Shown here piece by piece: positions 21,290 through 34,900 of a stretch of 64,000 bases of DNA; position 1 is the first letter of the stretch; every line of letters begins with the position of its first letter. This stretch comes from Spirodela intermedia (Eukaryota; Streptophyta; Magnoliopsida; Alismatales; Araceae), in contig LR746281.1 of assembly GCA_902729315.2 (NCBI GenBank), forward strand, positions 2,912,501-2,976,500, written 5' to 3'. The position numbers and the translations under genes were made by a program. The notes under the pieces were generated by a model. It ran no database searches. It saw nothing but the letters and a program-made list of their open reading frames with translations, and was not told the origin of the DNA.

Positions 21290-22570
21290 AGACAGTTACA
21301 CTAAAGTGTGACGAGACTAAATCGTATGGTCGTTGAATGCACACGATTCAGTGTCAAAACAAAGTCCTAATCTTACCAATTTATGATTAATTAAAGTAAT
21401 TAATTAGTATAATGGTAATTAAGGGTCGAATCCACGGAGAATTAGGGAAATTTGAGAGATATCTTTGAAATTCGATCAAATCGGACGATGAAATTAGGTT
21501 ATCAATTGGGCAATTTAGTATATTAAGAAAGATAACTCAATTTAGAATCCACGGAATCAAAAATCAGGTGATTTGGATGAGAATTTGAAGAGTAATCGAA
21601 GTTTGAAGTTAAGAGAAATTTTCGTATTGCAAAATGATTAAAGATAGAAATTAAAATTAAATTAAACTTAATCTACAATACTTAAAGTAAAATTAACACT
21701 AAATGATGAAAGATTAAGATGAAAACAAACAATCTAACCCAAATTAGCCTTCTAAATGATCCAATTAATCGCCGGATGTAAGGCTTTTCATTCCGAATTT
21801 TCGAAGACGAAAGAGGAGTTCAAGACTTGATTTCTTCCAATTCTTTCAATCAAAAATTGAAATTAAACATCCAACAGAAGCAGAAATGAGTTTCAAACAC
21901 AATGCAAAAGATGGCGCGCGAATTGGAGCTCTAAACAAAGAGAATTTGAAGATTGATCGCGGGCAGTTCTTCCGTCGCGAAGAACGGATTTTATAAAATT
22001 TGGAAATGATCTTGGCCGTCCGATCTGATGGAGTTGATCGCGATGGACGATCGCGATGAGACGCCTCTTCACGAATCGTCGCGACGATTCGACGATCGTT
22101 CGATCGTGATCGTGCGGTTAAGATGTGATTGGATGTCCATCTGATGTGAATAATCTGGACCGTTATAACTCTTGATCAGACGGTCGCGATTTATTCACTT
22201 AAGTGAGTATTTAGGCACGTGGTTGATCTCTGATCGCGTGGACCTCGATTCCACGTGATCTACGCACGCTATTTGTCGCGATGTCGATCGGACGCACGAG
22301 ATCACGTCACGCGTCCTGCACATAAGAAAACTAAGGGACTTTAGTCCCATACGAGAAAAACAAAGGAGTATATTCGGGTATATAAGATATGATGATTACG
22401 AGGGATTAATACTTTGTCTTCCGATAATCGGAAGACCTATATACTTTATTAAATAAATATATATAGTAAATATAAATACGCCACATGTCACATCAGCGCC
22501 ACGCAGGCGCCCGCATGCTGTCCACGTGGTAGAGCCACGTGGCCCCGAGTACCACGTGTACACGTGCGAC
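21290..22570. mobile_element. CpG-rich, G-box-dense tract, probably an LTR or other TE part
   Basis: This stretch stands out from its AT-rich flanks. It has many GATCG/CGATCG words around 21950-22330 and a perfect 20-bp palindrome at 22072-22091. Six CACGTG motifs lie at 22216, 22252, 22523, 22536, 22553 and 22561. A phrase GGGTCGAATCCACGGAG at 21423-21439 resembles a phrase common in plant LTR sequences. TATA-like TATATAAG lies near 22379. No protein-coding frame was found. The boundaries are guesses from composition and no paired LTR was seen. Confidence 0.35.
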
Positions 22571-23449
22571 ATATAATCCCTTTTTGCGATTTTTTTAATT
22601 AATTTAAAACATTTAAAAATCGAAAATAAATATAAATAAATTCAGAAAAATTCCAGAAAATTCTATAAAATTGTAAAAATCATAACTTTCAAAATACGAC
22701 TCCAAATTAATTCAAATTTGTTTTTTTGGATTCAAAATTGAATAATCTATCATTATAAAAGGTTAAATTATTAAAATAAGAAGAGAATAAATTTTAATTA
22801 ATTTTATACATTTATGTATTATATAAAATAAATTTATATAAATACATAAATGTTAATAAATATCTTTTCTCTCATATTTTCACTCTTAAAACATGATTAT
22901 GATCATAAATATAATTAGGATTAAAGATTGTAATGTGTAATTATTTATAATAATCCATAATTTGGTGTATTTTAAGATCATAACATGAATTTACACAAAA
23001 TGATAGAAATATACTTAAAATGTGATAACATGCATATATTTGTAATGATTAATGCCTTAATTTGCATTAATAATTATATAATTACATGCATAAATAGCAT
23101 GTTATCAAAGTGGATATAATATTGATGAATGTTTGGATGAAGATTAATCTAACATAAATCTGAACAGTAATATCAAATCTATGTAACCAACTATTTTCAT
23201 TATACAACAATTATCATATTACATAATATTATGGAAGGTGTAAATATTTACAAAATATGTTACTACAAGAAAGTAATGATTGCCACATTCGAATAAATGA
23301 GACTACCTCAAGCAAAACATGAATATGAAAGCTTACCAAGTCTGTTACGTGCTTATGTTACTAGGTCATTAATTCTTGGTTGTTTTAATATTGAAATAAT
23401 CAATTGAATTGGGACTGCGTATTTCATAGAAAATATGATTTTCTCAATA

Positions 23450-24464
23450 TCTAGGGTGAATTGGATAATAAATTAGTTAGTGGAAAGAGGTTGAATTTAT
23501 AATGAATTTTGAGTCAAAAACCTTCCCTTTTTTTGTTTCCCAATATTAAAATCCTAAAATTGGTTATAAATTGGAATGATCATAAACCAACACAACATTT
23601 TTGTAAAACTTGGATATCCTCTAGGAGAGACCAATGTGTGTAATCATTAAGAACTAATGTATATATCCAAAGCTTATCAAGTCCAATACAAATTCATTAT
23701 TGCTAAAACATAATTGAGAATACATCTAAATATAAGGTAATGATTTTTCATTCAAAATTAATTTAAATAACTCGTGAATATAAAATATGCACCCTCAATC
23801 ATGTCTTGATCTATTCTCCATCATAAATTAATAACTAATGAGTAATAATGTATGATATGAGAATACATCTAAATAGAAGGTATGATAAAAAATAACTCAT
23901 AAATATAAAATAACACCACCAGTACTTCGATGAATTATTATATTTTAAAATTATTTTTCAATTAATATTTATCAATATTCTGAAATTCTTGATCGATTAT
24001 TTAAAAAGTTCAAATTTAATCAATTAATTAAACATCAAGAATAATCAGAAGTAATGATTTTGCACCATAAACATTTAATATATTAGAAAACTCTTTTCAT
24101 ACGTCAAAATTCTGGTTAAATTTGATGTGCTAAACATAATTTTATAGTAGTAGCTATTTTTGTAAATAATAAGATTTCTAAAATCAATAATTAAGGTAAT
24201 ACTGTTGAGCAATAAATTGGATTGAAAAGATTTTAAACTCAAAACAATGAGGTTTGAATACATATCTTAAGCTATTGTTGAGATATTTAACATATTCACT
24301 TTGTATTTTTTATGATTTTGTCAAGCTCATGTCCCAAACAAATGCATCTGTAAATAATATATAGTAAATAATCAACATATTTCCATTCATTTATTGATCT
24401 TAAGTGTTTTGGCATCACCAAAATATTTTTTATAATTTAATCTCTAATATAATATTATTTTTAG
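23450..24464 (-). mobile_element. Ty1/copia-type LTR remnant, copy C
   Basis: Aligns in order with copies A and B. Diagnostic blocks are AATATTAAAATCCTAAAATTGGTTA near 23542, TAGAGATTAAATTATAAAAAATATTTTGGTGATGCC on the minus strand near 24417-24452, and the GTTGAGATATTTAACATATTCAC block near 24275. Ends are approximate. Confidence 0.4.
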
Positions 24465-25442
24465 CTTTTCTTTCTTTTGTGCATACTATTTTATATTTTA
24501 CATCATGTTTTATCTTCTTAGTCGAGTAATGAAGCTCTCAATATGAACTACTATATCATGCTCATCTATGAGCCATAGTCGCTTCTTGTGAAATTTCAAG
24601 TTGGATAATATAGGACAATGTTGTAGACCTTCATTAAACACTTTCTTACACCTACTTTGAACCTTCCAACTTCATTGGAAACCAAGAAGCTACCTCACAT
24701 GTGAACGTTACTATTACTCATTACGCATTGTAACTAGTGGACTTTTGTATGTGTTTGTTAAACCTTCTTTTAAGTTGAATAGGATACCTATTTTTCAATA
24801 TTTTTATAAATATCAAACATAATTTTGGTGCTAAAAATTACCACTATGCCCTTCTTTGTCTTTTATCAACATGAAAATTGAAAAAAAAAAAACTCTAAAA
24901 GTCAACACTCATTCCCCCCACTCCCATGAAGCACCTCTTTCCTAGGCCTTCATAGACTCCACTTGTTGTTATCTAAACCTCTGATGATTTGTAAGTCAAA
25001 TATAAAAGAATTTAAGAACACAGACAATATAAAGAATGCAGCAACGAGATCTCATGATTTTCTTAGCTTTGGTTCTTAGAATATCCCCAGAAAAAGCAGA
25101 TATACTTGTTTACGTTGGCCATTAGTCTTTAAAAAAAAAATAATTCTTATTGTTTTTATTCTTCAACTACAATACCCTTCTTAGATATGAGAAATATTTA
25201 GATTAGAATTTCATGAGAAATTATTTTCTCCCATCAATTTTTTTAAAAAATAAACCAAGTGGGCAGATTTTGTGAACTAAAAGTGAACAAAAATGGGTCT
25301 AAAAGTGAACTAAAAGTGTTCTTATTATTATTATTATTTTCACACTTCCACCCAGGAAGATGAGGCCAGAGCCGATGCCAAATAACCATAGGTATTGGCA
25401 CTTATTACAGACATAATACCCTCAAAGCATACACTAAATGTA

Positions 25443-25498
25443 TACATACATACATACATACATACATACATACATACATACATACATACATACATACA
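25443..25498. repeat. (TACA)14 microsatellite
   Basis: Fourteen perfect TACA units, about 475 bp upstream of the DET1 start codon. Confidence 0.95.
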
Positions 25499-25517
25499 CG
25501 AATAGTGTGTTTTTTGG

Positions 25518-25619
25518 CACGTGTACTCACTCACTCATCACCAGTGGGGGTGTGGGGTTTACCGGTATCACTGACAGAGAAGAGGGGCACTAATACTTAC
25601 GAGAAGCACAAGACACGTG
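25518..25619 (+). promoter_or_regulatory. Two G-boxes upstream of DET1
   Basis: Perfect CACGTG cores lie at 25518-25523 (GGCACGTGTA) and 25614-25619 (ACACGTGCG), about 455 and 355 bp before the DET1 ATG. G-boxes are bound by bZIP and bHLH factors such as HY5 and PIFs. GC-rich leader sequence follows from about 25620. Function is inferred only. Confidence 0.45.
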
Positions 25620-25973
25620 CGCAACCAGGGCCGGCGCTTCGTCCGGGTTCTTGATGACGATTCTCGTGTCTTCTATGCACTTTATCCACCGAGCTGCCCT
25701 CTTCGCGCTACCGCGCACGCCGAAGAGCGTCCCGAGGTTTCTCTGGAGTTCGCGTCCTCTTCCTCCGCGGTTCTTCGCGGTCGCTTCCCGTCCTCGGCTG
25801 GTTCCGCGATCGTGGCGCAGTTTGAGTTTGGTGCGGTCGATTGATGGTTATTCCTGCCGCTGCGTGGGGGGAGGAGCGAGGTGCGGGAGGAGTGCAGTCT
25901 TACGCGATCGCTGCTGCCGCCGCCGCCTGATGGTGCAGGAGCTGAGGCATGCGCGTCGTTGCGGAAGAAGAAC

Positions 25974-28900
25974 ATGTACAGGAGCGGAAACATCACCGCC
26001 AGGATTTTCGAGCGCCAGATCCTCACGCCCCGACCGGGGACCAGTGTATGCGCCCCCCGGATCTTCCTTTTTCAGTTTGGCAATTCCGTCCGTTGTTGAA
26101 GTTGAGCATTATAAAACGCTATTCTACCGAGGTGTGGAGAGAGCAGAATATGGCCTAGGCGGCACTTTACATTATCTGAAACCAGCAGTTGTACTGATCC
26201 TTTGCTTATACGTGCAGCAATCCCTATACGGAAAAGAGTCCCGTCTCCGAAAAACTTCGATTTTAGTGAAATATGCAATCTGAGGCAGTTTATATTGTCC
26301 TCGAACCTTGGATCACATGACGCAGACAACTGTTTCAAAAGCCAATATCCTTTGTGAATTTGTTGTGAGATTCACTCCTTTCCAAAGAACTTCTGTGGTA
26401 GTGCATTTGATTAATCTTAGAACGACTAATTGACGGTGGGCTAAAGGTTGGTACAAAATTTGATGGCACAGTGTTCATTGTGAAAACTGAGACGATTTCA
26501 CTGGTATATGAAAAATTTACTGTATCTATAGGATATTAACGTTTCATCATGTAGTGTGAGAGTGAATAAAAGTACGTGGTTTGGAAGGGCCCATTTTATG
26601 GTGCTTTCCTCACGGAAAATTCTGCTCCTTCTCCTTCTACAGTTCAACATGATTTTATAGGTTGCGGCTGTTGTGGACCTTCCATTCTTGTTGGCGAGAA
26701 TGACCGATGCCTTTGGTGGTATGCGAAACTGTCAATTATAGATAAGATCACACGCTGTATGTGTTCTTTGGGTACAGTATCTCTAGATTGATCTAGAAAA
26801 AAATATTACTTGTTGATATTACACTGTGGTGAAGATTCTAGATACTTAACAAACTAATGATCTTTAAGAATGTTATAAACGCGTCCATTTCTGTGTAACC
26901 TAAAGTAGTGTACCATTTCACTGTTTTCATTCTGTTTATTTTGCTGCCAGTCACAAGGAGGAGCCAGTTGTGTGACGGATTTACAATTTCTGAGAACAGA
27001 TTTGCACTACTAGGAAGAGAATTTCCTTCTTAATAGTAAAAAATTGATTAAGCATCGCCTTGCTTTTAAGAGATATATTTTATAATTTTCTGCCATCGTT
27101 CTATATCTGATACACACGCTCTAGTTCTATCTGTAGTTCTCTCTCAAAATCATTGATGTATCTATAACTTACATGAAATTTTAAATCCATGTCAATAGAT
27201 GATTTGATGCTTCTGATTCCTCAACTAGTGATATCTTTTCCTTAGTTGTGTGCATCTACCATCTGCTTAGTTCTAAACAATGGCAATAAACCATGATGAG
27301 ATCATGGTTGTTTTGTTATACCAGATTTTTAGTGTAAGCGACAGATTAGTCCATGCCAATGAAATTTTACATGAAATTTTAAATCCAAGTCAATGATGCA
27401 TCTGATGCTTCTGATTTCTCAAAGAGTGATGTCTTCTCATTAGTTGTGTGCATCTACCATCTGCTTAGTTCTAAACAACGACAATAAACCATGATGAGAT
27501 CACGATTGTTTGTTATTCTAGACTTTTAGTGTAAGTGGCAGATTAGTCTCAGACGGCCGAGATTTCTGACGATGTTGAAGCTAATATGGGTCTTTGTTTC
27601 CAATGACATTGAGTCTCATATTTTGACCAGGCATCGTCAGTCTCTCCAACATCTTGGTTTCATTGATTTCATTCTGACAGAGGTGTCGATGTATGGAATA
27701 CATCATAAACTGGGAATACACCACACAGCTGTTGGTCACGCCTAGGAGAAAGTTATATTGTGATACATCTTTGTGTACACGCCAGATATATCTGATTCAA
27801 ACATTTGATAAGCTTCATAATCCTTAAATGTGTTATTATTGACTGTATAATGCTTGATGGCTGCTTAGACGGGGCTGGCTTGGGTTTTCTGCAAGATGAT
27901 CACCTTAGGGTTAACTGTCATGAGCTTATTCAGTTCTTCAGATACATGGACGCTAAATCATATCTGAAATCCGTGTGAACATTGAAAGCTTTGTTAAGGA
28001 TTATGGAATCCGCAGTTTGATCTGACCACCGTTCACTGAGTCATCCCCTATAAATAATTTCCTCAAATCATTCCGTCCTTTTTTGTTTTAAGTTGCTATG
28101 TTGATCCTTTCTCATTTTATCTTGAGATTTAAATTCAATAATGTTGCTTATGGTGGAGTTATCCGTCATCTTTTATTCGAACATGGATCGAGTAATGTAC
28201 GGGAGATGAATTTTATGAGTGATGGCTAAGTTTATCGATGATGGATTGATTCGGAAAGCTGTATTAGGAGTGGTGGTTAAGTTTATCTATGATGCATTAA
28301 TTGGTGGAATACTATGAGTGAAAAACTATAATACTCAGTTATTAGGAAAACCATACTGAAGCCATGGGAGTAGATTAAACATGGATATGAGAATGGGTGC
28401 AAGATAATACATGGAAGCTGTATAATTAGATAGTTTATTATAGTGCTCGCAGGAATGACAAAGTCTGGTGAAATTACTTGGCAAGAATCAAACGGAAAGA
28501 ATCGACCCGCCGATCGAGATTACACCATGTTCTGGGATCACCTATGGGGAGGTCTCTGTAAACAGTTTGTAAGGACCGAGAGACAGGAAGTGGAGTATGA
28601 ACATGGTGTATGAGTTTTAGTCAGCGTAAGCTCAACATACTTATGTCACTTAGTTAGGATCCAGTAGATGATGATGATGGTGAAGTACTTTGTTGTTCAT
28701 CTGGAATTATTAAGTTTGATTAAAATATGACATTTTTTTTCAGCCTAGAATATTTTATGACTGATAAATTATTAGAGGCGCGATAAATAGACTCGTCTTG
28801 GAATGGTCATTCTCTTCATCAGTTGTTTTGCTCTGCTGGGCCAGGGAGGATGTAATGACTTTTTCTGCTGCTTGACGATCTGACTTCTATTTGAGCATTG

Positions 28901-31900
28901 CTGATTGTGCCAACTTGTGTTTTTTTAGTTATGAGTTGATGTTTCATCATCTCTATGGTTCTTTAATTACGAATAGTATCTTCAAAAAATTCATTGGCAT
29001 TCTTATATACTTTCTTTTTACATAAGCCTGTAGAGAGTATCATTTTCACTTTGATGTTGACAGGTCAATTGTGCCAGACAGTTCTACGAGAACTTGGTTC
29101 CTAGTTATACTATATATGATGTTGATTGTCCAGACAACTCTTTCAAAAAATTTACAGATGATGGCCAGTACCTGATAAGTTTCAGCAGATCTCATCAAGA
29201 GTTGATTGTTTATAGACCCACTTGGCTGTCATTTTCATTTAAGGAGGAAGATTGTGGGTCTTGTGATCTGCCTCCCAAAGCTCAGAGGTTTGACAGCTTC
29301 TTCACCCAGCTTTACTCTACGCCAATTGCATCCTGCAGCGAATTTATTTGCAAAGACTTCTTCCTCTATGTGGAGAGTCATCAGTTTGGCTTGTTTGCAA
29401 CTTCAACAGTGCAAATTCATAATGCCCCTGCCCTGGAGGGTGCAATCCCTGGGGTCCCATCAATTGAGAAGATTACTTTTCACCTCGTGAGGTTTGTTTG
29501 TTCACGTATATTGTTGACGCAATCAAGAGTCAGGCTTTATTTTTGTTTTCATATCATTAACTATAGTCGAATCAGCAGATTGGAAGATGGAACTATTCTT
29601 GATGAGAAAGTCTTTCACAATGACTTTATCCATCTGCCACATAACATGGGAGTTTTCCTATATGATGATTTATTATGCATCATGTCTCTACGTTACCAAG
29701 CCATCCACATTCTTCAAATCAGAGATTCTGGGAGCCTTGTTGCTGTACGGACAATTGGTAATTTTTGTCGAGAAGATGATGAACTTTTTCTTAGTTCCCA
29801 TTCCCAGGCAAGTGCATTCACAAACATTTTCATTGCATTTGTATGGCTGTGATTAATTCATCAAACCATTGCATCATCAGGGATTCAAAACTTTGTTTCG
29901 ATTACAAGCTATTTATCACATGACAGTCTACCGTATTTTCAAAACGCTGCACCTCAATGTATCTTTCAGATAAAGACGAATCTTAAACATTGCTATTACT
30001 CTTTAAGAAAGATGCTTTTAATTAAAGCTTAATCGAATTAAATCATAGCTTTCTCAATGCCAAGATTCTTCACAGTTGGGATGCATGCTGTCTGTTTCTG
30101 GCTTCAGTTTTGTTTCTAGGATACAAGGGCGACTATGGATGCTATCAGCAACATGGCCAGTTGAATGTCCAACAGAACTAAAAATGTATGAAATGACAAG
30201 AGATACAACTTTGCAGGAAGTAAAACTCAAAGAGTTCAAACATCCTTTGAGAATTGGAATGGAAAAAGTTCCAAGCTGGGGAAGATGTCTATTATAAAAA
30301 GGAAACTTCTTGATTGATTAATATTTTTAGTAAATACTTTCTAAGATCTATACCAAAATATTTTTCATGCTTTTTCTTCTTCAAAAATTACATATATAAT
30401 TCCTTGACAGTAGAGCTCTGTCATCATTTTCCTTGGTAGAGTTGATAAATAAGGAACTATCACAAGATATGGATCATCGACGAACATTTAAAAAATCTAC
30501 AGTGAAAATTAAACTAATTATTCCATGGAGTTGATCAGAGTATTCAATTAATACTAACCATGATATGGAAGAGACAGTGGTGCTGAAAAACGATTGCAGT
30601 CGAAATCAGTGCCAGGCAGCTGATTTGAATACTTTGGTCTTCATGTTGCTAGTACCAAATTGTTTTGTTTTTAGTATACTCAGTTGCAATCATTACTGGT
30701 TCGGAGTCCTTGTTGGTTCTGAACTGTTTCTTCCAGTTGCCTTGGCACCAACCTCCACCATTTTCTCATAGAGAAACAAAATCTGTAAACAACTTTTTTC
30801 TTTCTTCCTTGCTGTTTAGATAAGATTTAGTTTCAGTGCAGCTAACTATAAATTCTTAGGTTTATTTCAATTTAACTTTTATGACATTTGCTAATTTTTA
30901 TTTATGTGTTTACGAATGGTTATTTAATGCCTCATGTCATCAAACATTTCAGTTCTTCATTTGTACCTTTGTTGTCACTTGCCTCATCATTATGCCTATA
31001 CAGTTTGTCATCTCCCATTTCCAAATAATTGGGTATTGTAGAATGCTGCCTGTCTCAGAAATTGTTGTCCTATCTCTCAGTGTGCTGCAACCTTTGATAA
31101 CTCAAGAGAAGATTCTCCATCCCCCCCTACCGAAGAAGAAAATGGCCGCCAGCAACAACAGGATTGGCAAGGGATTTCTTTTTTGTCTGGTATTAAGCAG
31201 CGATTGCTTTCTTTCATCTTTCGTGGGCTATGGAGTGAAGAAATAGATAGTGCTCTGGTACCACTTCGCTATCCAGCCTGTGTACACTTGCATCTTAAAT
31301 TGTCACCTAACATTTGGATTCTGGACATTTGTTTTTTCTTTATACCTAACTAATGAATTCTTTGAATCTTTTGATTTTCCAAGTTTCTTTCTTAGCTTAG
31401 CTTTAATTATAGCTCTTATTTACGATCGAAATATTTACCAATAGTCAACTTGTTACTCTCTGAATTTCACTTCTGTGGTTTTATATGAAGTTTATTTAAA
31501 AAAAAAACTATCTCCAATATGGAAATAATATCTTTTTTAACTAGGGCCGAACTTCTTAGTTTTATCTAAATATTTCAATGCTTATCCAGATGTTAGTAAA
31601 TATGATTTGCTTAAATTATTTAACTAGATCTTAATTACTGTCAGCTTTGCGATTCTGACTTATTTTTTGTTTTTATAACTGTGTTGATTGGGAAAAAATC
31701 ATGTTTGATGTTGATTTGATCAGCCAAATCCTTTACTCTCTACGGATCTAAAATCTATTATCAAGGGAGGTAGTTTCAGTAATGTGTTGAAATAGAAATT
31801 ATAATGCTGAATGATCTGGTCGTACTTGAATCAGTCGATTCAGAGATGTCTGAGTCTTTGAAGAGACATTGGCCGTTTCTCGTGTTATTGTGGGGGATCA

Positions 31901-34900
31901 ATGATAAATGTAAAATTGAGACAAAAAGAAGCTTACTTTTGGGACTAGCTATTTCTGTGGACTGCTGGTGTCAACCTTGGCTCCTGAGAACGGGGGATTG
32001 TGGGTCACTATAGGCTGTCTAACAATGTCATGAATGCTCATAGGAAACGTCAAATTAAGCTGATCATATTTTTATGTTTTTGCACTAAAAATATATTTTT
32101 TAGACAATATATATATTTTTTGTGCTCTTTTATTGACTGGATTATCCTCTCCAAACTTTGTTCCTTTAAGTTGATTTCATCTAAAGTCTGATCCAATACC
32201 ATGCGGTTTGGAGTTTCTTCGTCTCTCATTAAATAAATGAGGTTAGCCTCCCATTGTTGTTGGATCAGCCAATATTTTGACTGAAGTTTACCTGCATTGG
32301 TAGTTTCAGGATGATTCTTATTTGACATTTCTTTATCCATAAATGGGTGAATTAAAAGCCTTGCTCTTAAAACTTGAAAAGCTGATGCTAAGCTTGATAA
32401 GCTGTAGTCAGGAATCTTTAATATCACTTTGCTTAGGATCTACATTAACCCTACCGTAACTCTTGCGGTATGGCTATTTGCCAGATTCATCACGAGTAAA
32501 AAATGTTCTTTTGATAGCTTCTGAGTATAGACATCAAAGACATCATTGTAGTTCTGATGCTCATCCTTTGTTACTGGTTTAGAAAAACAAACTATATGAA
32601 CAGAAATTCATCAAATGATGAGCCTCATGAAGATATGTGGATCTTTTGTTGAATATTTGGAGACACAAGATGTGGCGATTTATCTTGCATGTGACATTTT
32701 GGGCCTCGTGGTGGGAGAGGAATATAATTGTAAAAGACAAAAATGTTATCAACTAGAAGGATGATTTATGTGTAGGATGGAGCAGTGGGTGAGGATTTTG
32801 TTGGAACAAGTAATCTTCAGTGTCTGTTATTTTGGGCTTATAGTTAATTTCTTCATTTGCACCATCTTGGTGCAAATAGGATGCTGTCAACTTCTGAGTA
32901 TAAGAAAAAAAGAGGTTCACCTCTTGGATCATGAAATCTGAAAGGCAATCTATTTAGGAATTGTCATCTCATCTCATCATTCTTCTTTTGTTGGCTGCTG
33001 AATGATTTGTGAACACTACTGATATGGACTACATTGTCATAATTTTATTTGATGGTGGATGTTCATACATCTAGTGTTGATGGAAATTGGGGAAGATTGT
33101 ATATTTGCGTAAGATTGTAAACGCATCACAGTTATTGACATTAGACCACATTTATTTTGTATAATTTATATGTAAACTGTAGTATGAATGCTGACTTGAT
33201 TGAAGAAGAATCATCTTTCTACTTGCAATATATCACAGTTGAACCGATCTTTGAAGTACATCAATTGAAAAAAAACATTTTATCTATAGGTAATATTGCT
33301 CCAATCCTACAGTATGATCTGCTACAGTATTATCAAGAGGACTGTTCTTGGTGCTGTATGAACAAATGGAATTGAGAATTCATGGATATTGTTTATTATC
33401 AATAATATATGCACAATAATCCCATTGACAATGAAGTTTAAAGGTCCACTCAAACGTCTACATAGCATAAAAGCTTCTTAATTATCAATAATACATTGTT
33501 TATTCTGCTAATTTTAGCTTTTTGGATGATTCATTATTCATACGAGTTATGAGTAGCCATGCATTTTCGAGTTACAGCCACCCTCTGTTTTCTGTCCCAT
33601 AGGTTGAAAAATGCGTCTATCCATTTGTGCTAATAAACTTTGGATCTTGTGTGTAGGTTGGATCAGAGGACTTTTTCTCAAAATTTACTGCAAGAATATA
33701 ATTCCGATTATTGATGTATTTACACAACCATTATTTTGTAGCCAAAATCTTTGCAGTCTATGCATCTTGATAATGCTAACTATTTGCAAATTTTTTTTAG
33801 CGTGTTCAAGGCCTGAAGAAGAAGTTCTACTTTCATTTTCAAGATTATGTTGATCTTGTGATGTCCAAAGTAAGCATAAAATGCTACCTTGTTGTACTTC
33901 ATTTTTCGATTTATTCATTTTCAAATTATTGTTTAGGTGTTGCCTACTCAAGAATTGAAACCTTCAGAAATAAATTTAGCAGCAGGTATGGAAAGGCAGA
34001 GGGTTCATAATTTTTTTGAGCGGGTATGCATTCATAACAGGCATTTCGTAGACTTAATTGGACAAGGATACGACTAATGGTAAATCCAACAGTTTATCCA
34101 AAGCACAAGGCGATGATTGTATTTTGATTTAGTTTTACTTTAAAGCCCTGAAGATCAAATAGTGGTTATTTGTTAGCCTGGCAAGCACTTTGTGCTACCA
34201 CATGTAAGTTGAGGTTAAGTTGAAAAGAGGTCATGAAATTCTGTGCAATGATTAGACCCTTTATTTGATTGAGCAATTTTAGGGTTATCTTCGAGTGGAT
34301 TCTCTTAGAAAATTGAGATTGGATGCTACATATGTTAAAAATTAGGTCTAAGCGCATGATAGAATAGTTGTGACAAGTGTCATAATGGAAACCAGGATGT
34401 TGAAAAAGTCCACGTCTTCATGATTTATGCCCTTCCTGGCTTCTGTTCCATTATTCTTTTCAATGAGGGCTTCATCACGTCTATGGAGGTTCTGAGATTT
34501 GCACTCTAGCCTATCATGTTTTCCAAGCATTGTTGAAGTTTCAACTGGAGTTTTCTGTTTTCTGCTCTTTGTATGGTGGAGTGTCTGTACATGAATCTAA
34601 AATTCTCTCTTTAGCCTGTACTCCAGCATTCTTATACATCTTGACTTTGGCAGGTATTGCCCACTCTAATTTAAAAACTTTGGAAATAATCCACTGCTGT
34701 TTGTCTTTAATATTCGTTTTTATCATTGTTCAAATTGAAAGCATTGATGCCAATTTTTTCTGACCTGGGAATGGATTCCTCTCGTTTCCTGCCTTATCAT
34801 CAAGGTCCATGTCTGTATCTTAAATGCAGTATTTTAATGGAACTTCTCAGATTACTTCCATTACTGTTCAGAGAGCTCTTGTTCGCCATAGACCTGGATA

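Larger units (their letters stand above)
15589..25440. other. Gene-poor AT-rich spacer of nearly 10 kb
   Basis: No supported gene. The first 1 kb or so could carry an untranslated or intronic part of the preceding transcription unit. From about 17000 the DNA is strongly AT-rich, with only short chance ORFs. Two decayed copia LTRs and one CpG-rich tract are annotated within it. No tRNA or rRNA gene was recognised. Confidence 0.6.

Noticed and set aside
25443-25498. CRISPR-like direct repeats
   Set aside because: It is a simple (TACA)14 microsatellite without spacers; this is plant DNA.
30076-30297. 73-codon ORF as an extra DET1 exon
   Set aside because: Does not match DET1, and skipping it leaves the correct phase and conserved sequence between exons 3 and 4.
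31058-31080. Alternative acceptor for DET1 exon 4 at TGTCTCAG
   Set aside because: It adds 22 bases and breaks the frame; the CTCTCAG acceptor ending at 31080 keeps phase 0.
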